A stretch of 64,000 nt of DNA from Hippopus hippopus (taxonomy: Eukaryota > Mollusca > Bivalvia > Cardiida > Cardiidae). The stretch lies in contig OX328113.1 in NCBI GenBank assembly GCA_946811185.2, positions 24,279,521 through 24,343,520 of the forward strand, read 5' to 3'. The position numbers were made by a program, and so were the translations under genes. The notes beneath the pieces are model-generated. The model saw only the letters and a list, made by a program, of their open reading frames with translations, made no database searches and had not been told where the DNA came from. Below, one piece after another: positions 13,801 to 23,700 of the stretch; the first letter of the stretch is position 1, and every line of letters begins with the position of its first letter.

Positions 13801-15353
13801 CCATTTTTTCATGAATTAGATTTTTTCACATTATCTATCTTCGATTCTATGGTGTTAGAGTCTAGCCGCTGTCACAGCTCACTCAATTTTAGAAAGCTCT
13901 TTGGAAGAAATGGTGAAGCAAATCAAGTCCAACCTGCATTTATATTCATAGTATTCGCATTTCTTCCTACAACACAAAATTTGTAGGCAGAAGAAGAAAA
14001 ATCATGTTTGAACAACCTAATCTGTCAATGTAATACGAGACCCCTAAAATTCGGGCTTGGACCCCTGATATTTTTAAGGTTGCGTCCAGTGGACCCCCAA
14101 TGTTCAAAAGCTCTATTAAAACCCTGTAAATATCTATATAAAGTTGTTATTACGTTCTTAAACCCTATACCAAACCATCTTAAGTTTTAAGGACCTTGAG
14201 ATAAAAGCTTTCGAGAACATAACGGGAAATGGAGAAAATGCTAGTAACCTGCATTTTGTCCTTTGCCCACAATGTTTTCTGCCTATTCCAGGACAAATAC
14301 TATAACAGGGTTCCCACAGCTTTTTCATACAAGGGGTTTTTGTCATCCCCTACATTGGCAAATTTGAAAAACTGGGGGTTTTCTGAAAAAGTTGGGGGTT
14401 TCACTCTACTTTTACCAATAAATGATAATTTCCAATTTCCAATTGTCACATCCCGCAGTCCCGAGTCAAATGAGAACCACGAGTCTCTTGCTTGAACTAA
14501 GAGTTAATTCAGGTTATTAATGCTTACTCGATCGTTGCATTAGGACTGAATTTAATTGAATGAAAACTTTATTGGAATAAATTTCCCAAATATGGAAATG
14601 TTTATGATGTTTGCATGCTGCAGTTACAGGTGAATGAAAAGCCCTAGAAATTACAAATGTGGTGCCGCATGGCAATGTTTACTCTAGGATCTCGCAGATG
14701 AACGAAAACCTACGAAATTATTGAAACCATACAGATTGCTAATAATAGTACATGGACTATCCACTTAAATTTCTGACTTCTAAAAATAATCTTACTCCCA
14801 ATAGAGGTTTGTTCTTGAAAGTCAGTGTTTTGATTCACAACTTTTGTACTTTGTGCATGCACATATATATCGGATGATTTTAACATTTTATTCGCCATGT
14901 GGTTTAACATATAAAATGCTGATGAAATAAAACAAACTCAGCTTTTCTTACACATGAAGACTCTCTTTCTCCCCTACCTGTCTGTCTATCTCTATTTTAC
15001 CTTTAACAAGAATCGTTTACAATGTAAGAAAAATAGTGTACAATATGAAATAAGAAAAATCATAATCTAGATACAATGCTTTTACTGCTGATTTGGAGAA
15101 TGCTGCAATTAGAAATTAACAACCCAGTTCCGTGAACGCTCTTTCCTTTGTTTTTGTCCAATTTGCAGAGAAACTTTAGATGCAACAAAAACATTTGATT
15201 TACCGAGCAAACTCGCGCCTTAAAATTTTCAAACGTAAAGAGTCCACCAGTTTTAATTCTAACTTCTGGGACATTTTTGTCCCTTCGATCAAATATAAAG
15301 ACGTATGCATCATCATCGTCTACGGTTGTCTTCGCATCTCCATCGGTAGCCAT
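2524..15353 (-). CDS. SMCHD1: SMCHD1 orthologue, N-terminal part (10 exons, 3' end outside window)
   Basis: Structural maintenance of chromosomes flexible hinge domain-containing protein 1; in vertebrates a non-canonical SMC protein with a GHKL (Hsp90-type) ATPase, acting in gene silencing. Exons on the minus strand: 15353-15204, 13049-12971, 12049-11891, 10461-10379, 9133-9019, 8092-7968, 6389-6270, 5778-5612, 3727-3625, 2734-2524. All junctions are GT-AG with compatible phases, giving about 437 residues. Visible matches to the vertebrate protein: FDRR near the N-terminus, NYLPHYDT and [11 protein letters not shown] in exon 3, N-box AELIDNAL in exon 4, G1 box VIDNGKGM with [13 protein letters not shown] in exon 5, [12 protein letters not shown] in exon 6, [12 protein letters not shown] in exon 7, [10 protein letters not shown] in exon 9 and [12 protein letters not shown] in exon 10. 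The start at 15353 has a good context (AAAATGGC). The exon 6 acceptor was chosen as the second AG (8094-8093), because the first AG puts a stop in frame. The last donor (GTTAGT) is the least certain. The hinge-bearing half lies left of the window. Confidence 0.93.
3058..3240 (+). mobile_element. TTAA-hairpin MITE, right end eroded
   Basis: Left arm and hairpin present (GTGGGAAAAGGAGAAAATGC); right third lost. Confidence 0.65.
3555..3625 (+). mobile_element. TTAA-hairpin MITE, right-end fragment
   Basis: AACAAGTCTAAAATTTTATCC followed by TTTGGTAGAGAGTTGA; this terminus coincides with the SMCHD1 exon 9 donor. Confidence 0.65.
3803..4031 (+). mobile_element. TTAA-hairpin MITE
   Basis: Full length; left TTAA mutated to GTAA, right TTAA intact. 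Confidence 0.85.
4829..4883. repeat. (CA)n microsatellite
   Basis: About 27 uninterrupted CA units in an SMCHD1 intron. Confidence 0.95.
5235..5601 (+). mobile_element. TTAA-hairpin MITE with two hairpins
   Basis: One left end, then hairpin 5286-5353, a right-side segment, a second hairpin 5424-5490, a second right-side segment and one right end. The second unit restarts at AAGGAAACAGGCTGTTG. Confidence 0.85.
5944..6096 (+). mobile_element. TTAA-hairpin MITE, shortened
   Basis: Internal deletion on the right side; hairpin arms carry GAAG and CTTC together. Confidence 0.75.
6585..6802 (-). mobile_element. TTAA-hairpin MITE, diverged
   Basis: Right terminus TGTGGTAAAGGATTAA clear; hairpin eroded. 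Confidence 0.7.
6832..7210. mobile_element. TACTGCAAAG-ended MITE, copy 1
   Basis: Bounded by TTATTACACTGCAAAG and CTTTGCAGTATAATAA, an inverted pair. It contains an AAAATGGCGGC motif at 6978 and two TGACGTCA octamers at 7058 and 7074. About 90 percent similar by eye to 25728-26068. Confidence 0.75.
7214..7438. mobile_element. Foldback element with CAGGTGGCAGGGG arms, copy 1
   Basis: Inverted ends TTGTACAGTCAGGTGGC and GCCACCTGACCGTACAA. The inside is a near-perfect hairpin (GGTGAATCATGTCGCCAC against GTGGCGACATGATTCACC) and one arm is repeated a second time. Confidence 0.75.
7759..7860 (+). mobile_element. TTAA-hairpin MITE, hairpin only
   Basis: GAAAACAATGTGACAAAAGG to CTTTTGCCAAAACGTTTTC; ATTGC/GCAAT changed in both arms. 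Confidence 0.6.
8536..8996. repeat. GAGCC foldback repeat, interrupted
   Basis: From GCCATGCTGTGGCAAAAGG to GCCCCCTTTTCATAGAGCAT; split by a hairpin MITE inserted at 8746-8973. Confidence 0.75.
8746..8973 (+). mobile_element. TTAA-hairpin MITE nested in a GAGCC repeat
   Basis: Host sequence reads GATGCA-TTAA before and TTAA-GCCCCC after, so removing the element restores GATGCATTAAGCCCCC. Confidence 0.95.
9168..9280 (-). mobile_element. TTAA-hairpin MITE, one end only
   Basis: ATCAAACAACAAAATC...GACTCATCCAAATTGAAAG through TTTTGGAAGGGTAGAAA; stops before the hairpin. Lies 35 bp upstream (on the minus strand) of SMCHD1 exon 5. Confidence 0.65.
10150..10346 (-). mobile_element. TTAA-hairpin MITE
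   Basis: Left 30 bp missing; hairpin intact apart from GCTGTTTACCAGC centre; right GGGGTTAA. Lies 32 bp from SMCHD1 exon 4. Confidence 0.85.
10534..10847. repeat. GAGCC foldback repeat
   Basis: Inverted ends TGAGCCATGCTCTGGCAAAA and CTTTTCACAGAGCACAGCTCA. The middle has a triplicated GCCTGCGCAGACTGGGCAGG-type motif. Confidence 0.8.
10965..11090. repeat. Imperfect palindrome
   Basis: CTGGCAGAAAAAAATGAATT pairs with AATTCATTTTTCTGCCAG, with the arms continuing into AAACCAAGTAAA/TTTACCTAGTTT. Confidence 0.6.
11400..11620 (+). mobile_element. TTAA-hairpin MITE pieces
   Basis: Right half (11400-11544) ending GGCAAAGAGTTAA, then an inverted left-end piece (11552-11620) ending AGTAAAGGGTTTAA. Confidence 0.7.
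11617..11770 (+). mobile_element. TTAA-hairpin MITE, truncated
   Basis: Joined to the previous piece at GGGTTTAAG; hairpin diverged; right end lost. Lies 121 bp from SMCHD1 exon 3. Confidence 0.65.
12078..12243. repeat. GTAGATC palindrome repeat
   Basis: AAGTGTAGATCAAAGACC pairs with TCTGATCTTGATCTACACT; bounded by TAACCC at left and GGTTAA at right. Confidence 0.6.
12240..12350 (-). mobile_element. TTAA-hairpin MITE, one end
   Basis: GGTTAACTCTTTACCAGG and GACTTGTCCAAATTGAA present; no hairpin. Confidence 0.7.
12371..12580 (-). mobile_element. TTAA-hairpin MITE
   Basis: Full length, perfect 33-bp hairpin arms with a T at the centre. Confidence 0.92.
12577..12795 (-). mobile_element. TTAA-hairpin MITE, fused to the preceding copy
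   Basis: Starts at the same TTAA (12577-12580) that ends the previous copy; hairpin diverged (GTTGCCTGC centre). Confidence 0.85.
13050..15203 (-). other. SMCHD1 intron 1
   Basis: A 2.15-kb intron between exon 1 and exon 2. The 3' end of the intron has a truncated hairpin MITE at 14158-14305; 14306-15203 holds no repeat that I recognise. Chance reading frames at 13210-13534 show no known domain. Confidence 0.6.
14158..14305 (+). mobile_element. TTAA-hairpin MITE, right end lost
   Basis: Left TTAA, arm CCCTATACCAAACCATC and hairpin; breaks off at CAGGACAAATACTATAAC. Confidence 0.75.
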
Positions 15354-15612
15354 TTTTGAACATTCGGAACTGTTCGGCTTAACCCTAAATACCAGTAACA
15401 TCCGGTCCAGGACAACCAAGGTCAGCCGACAATCTTCTTCGACTTCAATCTCTTACAATCTCACTGTGATCTGTCAGTTACGGAATCAGTCGAGTTGCGA
15501 CAAAGAACAATTATTTCATTGAAGAAAATTAAAAAATCTCTCTGTATCTGTCTCTCTCCTAATAAAACGAATTCAATCCTTTCGATGATTATGCTCCATT
15601 TTTTCATATTTC

Positions 15613-15644
<32 letters not shown>

Positions 15645-17749
15645 ACTCTCTCTGGAAGAAATTGTCAAATAGAACCTATACAGGCCAATGAACAACCGGG
15701 TGGTACCGGACTTTGTCCCCTGCCGTAGCGGTATTTAGGCCTATTTGAAATACATAGTCTATAAGTATGAATCCTCAATTGGAAATAATCGATTTCTACC
15801 GTCCTAGTTGCAACAGAAAGAATTTGTTCATTACAAATATACCAGGAAACTTGCAAGAAGAAGATGTTATGGTATGATCAACAATAATCTATTTTGACAC
15901 GCCCACACGTCGTCTGCTACAAGAACAAGATTCGTCCTAAACGATTCGTCCTTAAATGAGGTCGACCTATGGTGGGAACTTGGGGTGCACTGCATTTCAA
16001 GTTTTAGGGTTGCACAGCTCTAATTACTGTAATTTGGATTTTAGAAAAATTAATAAGGAAAGCTTTCTTAATAAAAAAATAAAATGTTTATTTTGAAAAA
16101 TATAAAATTTCAAACCCAAATTCAATTAGGGCAGAGCAAAAAATATCGTACCTGTATTTCAGGTGACCCGACTGACCCTGTCCAATGGCTGCTGACCAGT
16201 AACTTTTCATGTTTGATTTTTTCCAATTTTTCGCTATATGCTTCATCTAGAACTGTTTTGTTCCATTTCAGTAAATAGTGTGAATGCCGCTGATGTCTTT
16301 CAGACAGTAGGCCTAAAATAATTTAAAAAACGTTTTCCTCAACCATCAAAATTCAGACCATATTGACCATATTGACAGTTTCCATTTCATTAAACAATTT
16401 CTCTTTCGTCCATTTCATGGAAAACTTTTCAATGCATTTTTTAGGCTAACCCATCTTTCAGACCCTTGAAATCAGCACCTGCGTGATTGTAGACTTTCTC
16501 CAAAATGGCCACTTCCATTCTCTCCGTCAATGTGAAAAAAAATGTCCCCATTTCAGGTATTTTTTAAGTTTGGGTCGAATTCCAAAACTTTGCCCATGTG
16601 CAGTATTTGGGTGTTGTACCACCCACCACCAGGGAAGTACACTACAGCCAAAATAATGTGATAAGAGAAAGAAGACAAGGTAAAAATTTCTAGACGTAGC
16701 ATGCAATTTGAAAACATATCATATCTAATGTTCTTTGCTCAGGCAGGAATGACTTCAAAATTTATGAATTTGTTGCAGTTGTTATACATGATTATATTCA
16801 TAACAAAGAAGAAATAAGCTGGAATTTTTTGATACTAAATTGAAAAAAAGTTCTTCCGACCGATGCTTTTTTTTTTTAAGGGTCGTAAAACACAGGTATG
16901 TTTTTTTTTTTTGCCTGAGGACCATAATTGAACTAGAGGCATGTACCTAATGGGCTTATATTAGATATTTTGGAGCATTGTGTGGGAGTGAGAATCTTAC
17001 TGTAATCACGGATCATTTATAGTATATGATCCCTGCTGTAATTTCTCACGCAATGATTCCTTAGCTGAAGCACTAAAATTCGTCGTGTGCGTCTTTTCTG
17101 ATGCAACCAAAAAACATCACTTCAATCAAAACAATAGTTTATAATGCACACAATGACGTCGAGCCGAAATACTAAGGGGCAAAATAAGGTTCGTATGCAG
17201 AGAAAGGTTTCATACGCCATGATTATTGTCAACTGAGAGTTTTTGATACGGCGCCCAGTGTCTGTAACCGATTTTATTGATAATTTATTGATAAAGATCT
17301 GCCAGTACTGCACAAAAAAGAATCAAAGAACATGAATTGCTACCAACTGGCTTCTCTCTGACACAGTCACACATTTGAAGCTCTTGTTTAGTAATAATTA
17401 ACTAGGTACTGAATAACTATAGGAAGGTCAATTTGTCACCCCGTTTTAAACGTGTACGGTCTGTGTATTCTAGGCGCTTTCCGAAGCAGAATAGCAGGTA
17501 AACCGAAAAAGAAAAACAGACAGGACTTGCAGACTGTTTTGTTGTCCCTTCCACCAGTAAACACCTCGAAAACGTGAAAAAAAATGAAAAATCAACAAGT
17601 GCATCAAATATCCGGGTCTTGTCAGACTAAGAAAAATGGTTTCAGTTCCGAGTCAGCAGAGTCACAGGGAAAGGTCCCTAAGGCTAAAAAGCCATTATAA
17701 ATCTAGCTAAATTCTACATTGATTATCGTACAAGATTTTTATACTGCAG
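15354..17749. promoter_or_regulatory. Presumed shared 5' region of SMCHD1 and RDM1
   Basis: Interval between the SMCHD1 start codon and the first RDM1 exon found, on opposite strands. It must hold both transcription starts and the missing first RDM1 exon. It has a CTGT microsatellite at about 15613-15638 and no hairpin MITE, unlike most of the window. No TATA box or other core promoter motif could be assigned with confidence. Confidence 0.5.
15612..15640. repeat. (CTGT)n microsatellite
   Basis: Short run of CTGT units followed by CTCTCTCAC, between SMCHD1 and RDM1. Confidence 0.9.
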
Positions 17750-20700
17750 GCAGAGTTGTACAACACATTCCAGAACTATGGTCTCATTTACAGAATACAG
17801 ATTTATCCTGCCCAGTTCAAGCCTAATCTTGAAATGGATCTAAACACAGACAAAAATCCAGGTATAATAGCAGCAGTGTTAGGCCAAAGGCCAAAACAAA
17901 ATATACATGTGTATCCGGTTACCCGTCCGTGTCTTAATTCTTATACCCGACCCTAAACATTTCTTTCACTTGTTGATCGTGTAACATCTTATCACTCCTA
18001 GTATTATCATCCTCGAAAAATTCTATGCTGTTTTACCTCTATTAATCGCCCGGGGCGTGTTTGGAAAAAAATAAATAAAAATCAAAGTAATTTTCCAACC
18101 TATTGATCCAAATCCTCAAAAGTATTTGTAACCAGAACCACACATATATTTTGTTATAGCCTAATTGGGATTTCATCTAGCCATGTTTGAAATTTAGGGG
18201 GCTTACCTTTCTTCTGTCCATAGGGTCCAGGGACTTTAACTCTCACCCACACAACAAAATTTACAATCATGTAAATTAAAACCATTTGCAGATAACAAAT
18301 TTAATGTGGCTCAAAAGATAATTTTGGTCTTTGAAATGGTAGAATACATTGTGAGAAAAGGAGAAAATGCTTGTTACCAGCAGTTTCTCCTTTTCCCACT
18401 GTGTTTTCAAATGCCTTCTTTAGTTGGGTTGTTAAAGCTTGGTATTGTGTGATAAAGGATTAAATTGGAATAATGGACATGTAAATCTCTAGAATTTGGA
18501 AATTTGAGAGTTCAGTCTTGCAGATCAATGTAGTGTGCTCTGAATTTGACTAGGTTTTTTACATTAAAGATATCCATTTACTAATTTTAAGCCAAATAAA
18601 ACTAATTTCGTTGATATTTTATCAAACTATAGTCATTCTTTTGGCATCATGACAAATGTAACACCTCACAGTTGCAAAATTTCATAGATTACAACGGATA
18701 GAAAATGTAATTTTGAACTAGGCTCCTATCCACATATTCAATCAAGGATACCGCAAGATGCATGTCACATGACTGTGTACAACCTTCGACTTGCATATTC
18801 ATGTAGCTGGCAAGAAAGTGGCGTGAAGATACACAACACAGGTCTACTGTTGCAACAATCTATGTCACAAGAACCCAATAGCAATTTACTTGAGGGTGTC
18901 AGAATTTTATACAGAGAGTGCAGTGGAATGATTTTAAAGACGGTAGAAATGTAAACTTCTTATGTGCACATTAATATTTAGTGTTTTTGGTTTGGCGAAA
19001 GAAGGGGAAAAGACATGATCCTCCAAACAGACGAGTGCAATGATTTCCCGTGTTGAAACAAGTAGTCTAGCTTTCTGTTTTTAGATGGGGGGTTTCGAAC
19101 AACTCTAGTGATACCCTCCCCCATTATTTACAATTTTGACCTGATGTAATTTTCTTTCGACCAAGATTCATTTCAAATAACAAATCTGAAACTTCTTTTC
19201 ATTCTTTGGGGCCATAGATGTTGCTAATTTATTGATTTAAACACATTTCTACATTTGGCTAAAATGAGTAGTGGGGGACTTTAATTTGCAGTCTTCTAAC
19301 AATGTCCAAAATCGTGGTTCAATGTCATTGATTAGGAAGGATTTAGAAAACATTAGGGGAAAAGGAAAAAAAAGCTTTCAACCAGCAATTTTTCCTTTTT
19401 CCACAATATTTAGTTCTGGTTCATAGACAAATCTCATCATTCAAACCACATTTAATTTTTTGTCTGCAAGTACTTTCAGTTTAGTTGAATCTAAAGTTTT
19501 GTAGTGTGGTGAAGAGTCAGTAAGATAATCAGCCTGGCTGCCAGCAAGATGACATTGGAATCCTGAGCGACTCTGGTAAAGTGTTTGACGCGCAACCTAG
19601 AGGCCTTAGGTTCCAGTCTCACTGGAAGCACTGGGTTTTTCGTGGAAGTGTCCATAGCCTAGTACTTGTGAAACCAAGGCAATACATGAATATATGGGCT
19701 GTTGCTGTGATATGACTGAAATAATGTTGAATTCACCGTAAAACACCATTTAATCAATCAAACAATTAACATGGAGGCATCAGACAGGCAGCTGACATTT
19801 CATTTTTGCAGTTTTGAAAAGTCTGAAATTTTTGTCGTCTGGTAAAGAGGTCACTGGCTATGTATTTTATTAACCCTTTACCACACAATATTGAGTTTTA
19901 ACAATGCTGAAGGAGAAGCATTTTGAAAATATTGTTGGAAAAGGAGAAAATGCCGGTACCTGGCATTTTCTCCTATTCCACACAATATTTTCTTCCTTAT
20001 TAAAGAGAAATCTATCATTTGTGCCACATTTAAATTTTCATCTGCAAATGCTTTCAGTTTTAACAAGTTTACATTTTTGTAATTTGGGAAAGACTTAGGC
20101 AGTACCCCCAACAAACTTATTTTCCCACAACAATTTGGATAACTCTGAAATATTGATGTTTGATAATTACCCGTAGTTCCAGGGCAATACATGTATCTAC
20201 ATATTTGTTATATTTTTATTTATCCTTTGTGGTTTGTAATAGCAAGCAAATCTCTCCATTTCCATGTATTTTCTGTGATTTCAGAGGGTGAGAAAACTTA
20301 TTATGCATTTGTGACATTCTATTCAATGTTGGATGCAGCAAGGGCAAGAGAAGAGTTAAGCTGTTTTGTTTTCGGAGGAAACACGATATGCAAGGTAGAC
20401 TGTATAGACAATTTTTATGTCCTTTATAATCACTACCTCATTTTTCGCGAGACCTTCCTTGGGCAAGACACTTCAGAGACCTAGCCCAGTACTGGCGGAA
20501 CCCAGGAAATACATGAATATGTGAGCTGTCGCTGTGATAAGACTGAAAAATTGTTGAAAGTGGTATAAAGCATCAATCAATCACTACCCCAACCCATGAA
20601 AATAGGGGGTGTATAAAGGGGAATCGGAGTTTCCACCTAGCTGTATGTCTGCAAATAGATGCTCTTTTCATTTTCATTATGATTAGCAGCATATTGCTGT

Positions 20701-23700
20701 ATGTTTGGCCCTTTAACTCTATACCAAAATAAAATGTTAGGCTCGTCCAAATTCAAAGCATTTGCAGATGACCAATTAAATATGATTCAGATGATGAAAT
20801 TTGTATTTGATCAAGTTGAAAACATTGTTGGAAAAGGAGAAAATGCTGTTTACCAGCATTTTCTCCTTCTCCCACAATGTTTTCAAAAACCTTCCTCATT
20901 ATGGTGGTTGAAAGTCAGGATCGTGTGGTAAAGGGTTATACTTTATTTCCTAATTAAGAGGCAAGGCAACAGGGAGAAGGTGGGATATTTGTCATCCTGA
21001 TGGTATCTTGTGATTCAAACAAACAAAATTCTAAACTTACTCAAAGAAAGCACTTACAGACACCAAAGTAAGGTTGCTGCAATGATGAGATATGTCTTTG
21101 ATTGGGAAGGTAACAATGTGGGAAAAGGAGAAAATGCTGTTTAACAGCATTTTCTCCTTTTTCCTAATTTTCTCAATAGTCCATGTACATGTATTATGCT
21201 GGTAAGTTTTTGGAGCCATGCATTTGTTATGACTGTTAGTAATAAAAGTATACAAATACTTCTCTCGTTGTGAATCAAAGGTTGATTGCTTGTTAGAATT
21301 CATCAATGCCAGTAAAAGTGGAAGACCATAATTGGCTTGGCTGTTTTCAAAGAAAACATAGAAATATTGCCGTAGCCATGATGTCGTCGTCTATGTCCTT
21401 GTGCATAAACTTTGACATTTTGTAATATCTCTGTCATTATGGAAGATATTTACTTCAAACTTGGACTAGTTGTTAACTGTCAAAAGGGGAATCCATACAA
21501 TAGGAGCAGGTAACCATCAAAATATTTTTGACACAGTTATGCCCCTTTTTGGACTTAAAATTTTCACTAAAAACAACTGCAGCAGAGTGTTGGCACCTGA
21601 ATGCTTTCCTCTGAATCTTTAAGATACAAGGCTTGAAACTCAGGGGTAGCTGGATTCAGAGCTCTTCCTTATTGTTTCCAAGAATTGCTGATAGTCATTG
21701 TAACAGGATAAGTTCCTCTCTGATGACTGAATGTTGTTACACAATGCCTATTTGAGAAAGCAGTCATTGTACATAAAAAAAAATGTTGTGTGAGGTGTGG
21801 GTAAAAAAAAAAAAAACGCCAGGAAAGCATGAATGGGTACACTTGCCACTATGATATAACTGTAACAAGAGCACCAAATTTGGGTGCCATCGCTATACTG
21901 TAGTTGCTATTAGTGAAAATTCTGTTTCGAAAAAGGGCATAACTGTGTCAAAAAAATTATGGTAACCTGCCCCTGCTATATTGGGTTCCCTTTCAAGAGT
22001 AAACAACTAGTCCAAGTTAGAAGTAAATATTAAATTTCTTCATTATTGACAGAGATACTATAAAATGTCAAAACTTTTTCCATGATGCGCACAACAATGC
22101 AAATGACGATGTCAGGGCGATGATAGTACCTCGACGTTTTCTTTGGAAACAGCCAAGATAATAATGTTTGAAAACGGGGCTAAACACCAAACATGTATAA
22201 CTTCTTTTTCTTTGACAGGTAGCATTTGCGAAAAGAAAGAAAGAGATTGAGGAGAGAAAAGTTTTGTACTTCAGTAAATGTTATGAACTGATCAATCACT
22301 ACCTTGGGTTTGCTAGCTGGTCTTCTCGAATAAAAACGGTAAGTATAAAAGCATGTCATGATTTTCTCGTTTGTATCATTTGAGTATGCTAGTCCTAGCT
22401 ACAATGTTTTCAAAAGACTTCTTTCTCAGCATCATTAAAACTGGGGACTGTGTGATAAAGGGTTAGCCCTTTACCAAATAATAAAATGTTAGACTCGTCC
22501 CAATGGAAAACATTTGCATACAATAAATCAGATGTGGCTAAAGTGATGGGATTTATGGTTGAAAAGGTAGAATAGATAAAAAAAAATTGTGGGAAAAGAA
22601 GAAACTGCTAGTAACCAGCGTTTTTCTCCTTTTCCCATTATGTTTTCAAAAGGCTTCTCCATCAGAGTTGTTAAAACTCGGGATTATCTGGTAAAGGGTT
22701 AACCTATGGCCTCCTCTTGCCTTCCCCCATAGTCTGTTTTTGTCTAGCAGGAACACTTTTGATGACATTGTGGCAAAATGACTGATTGCTCTGAATGATT
22801 AAACAGCTGCTAGTCTTTGTGGTTTATTTAACCTTTTACCAAACAATCCTGGGTTTTAACGACCCTTGGAAAGAAGCTTTTTAAAAACATTGTGGAAAAA
22901 GGAGAAAATGCTGGTAACCAGCATTTTCTCCGTTTCCCACAATGTTTTCGACTCTATGAAGGACAAATTCCACCATATGAGCCATCTTAAATTTGTCGTC
23001 TGCAAATGCTTTCAATTTAGACCAGTCTAAAATTTTGTTGTTTGGTAAAGAGTTAAAGTGTGTCACATAGTAAGGGGTAAACCGAAAGTTTTTTCACAAG
23101 AAATGCATGAGAAATAAAACTTAAATAAATCTTGCAAACAAAACATACTTCCTAGTAAAACATTACACTTTAACTCCAAAATTCATTGATACAAGTTCTG
23201 TGTTTTTTTTTTTTTTGGTTTTTTGTGTGTATACAAGTGACACAATATTGATGCTTGAGTATTGCAGGGATGTGATTTTCCTCCTTTTAGAGGATTTCTT
23301 CCTTTTGAGGCTGAAAGTGAAAATATAAAACTGCCCAAACTCATGAGAATCTGCTCAGAAATGATTTATTTTCAGAAGTGTTCCAAGGGGGCGGTGGGGA
23401 CTGTCAGGGCATTTTCTTCCTCTCTCAAATTGTGCTGACCAACCGCACAAACGAAAAACACATGTTTTCATAACATCAACAATAAATCATGGTTATTGAA
23501 GTTTAAGGATAATTGTTTCTTGATCTCCACAAGAAAATCAAAGGAATTACATGCATACTGTTATGCTATTTATAGGTATTTGAAGATACAGAAAGTCGAA
23601 TGGATACGGATCAAACTATATCTATCAAGTATGTGTGTTTAATCAAGCTGACAGTCAGAGATTTAAGTACTGAGGGAATAGGCGTGTGGCAGGAATCATT

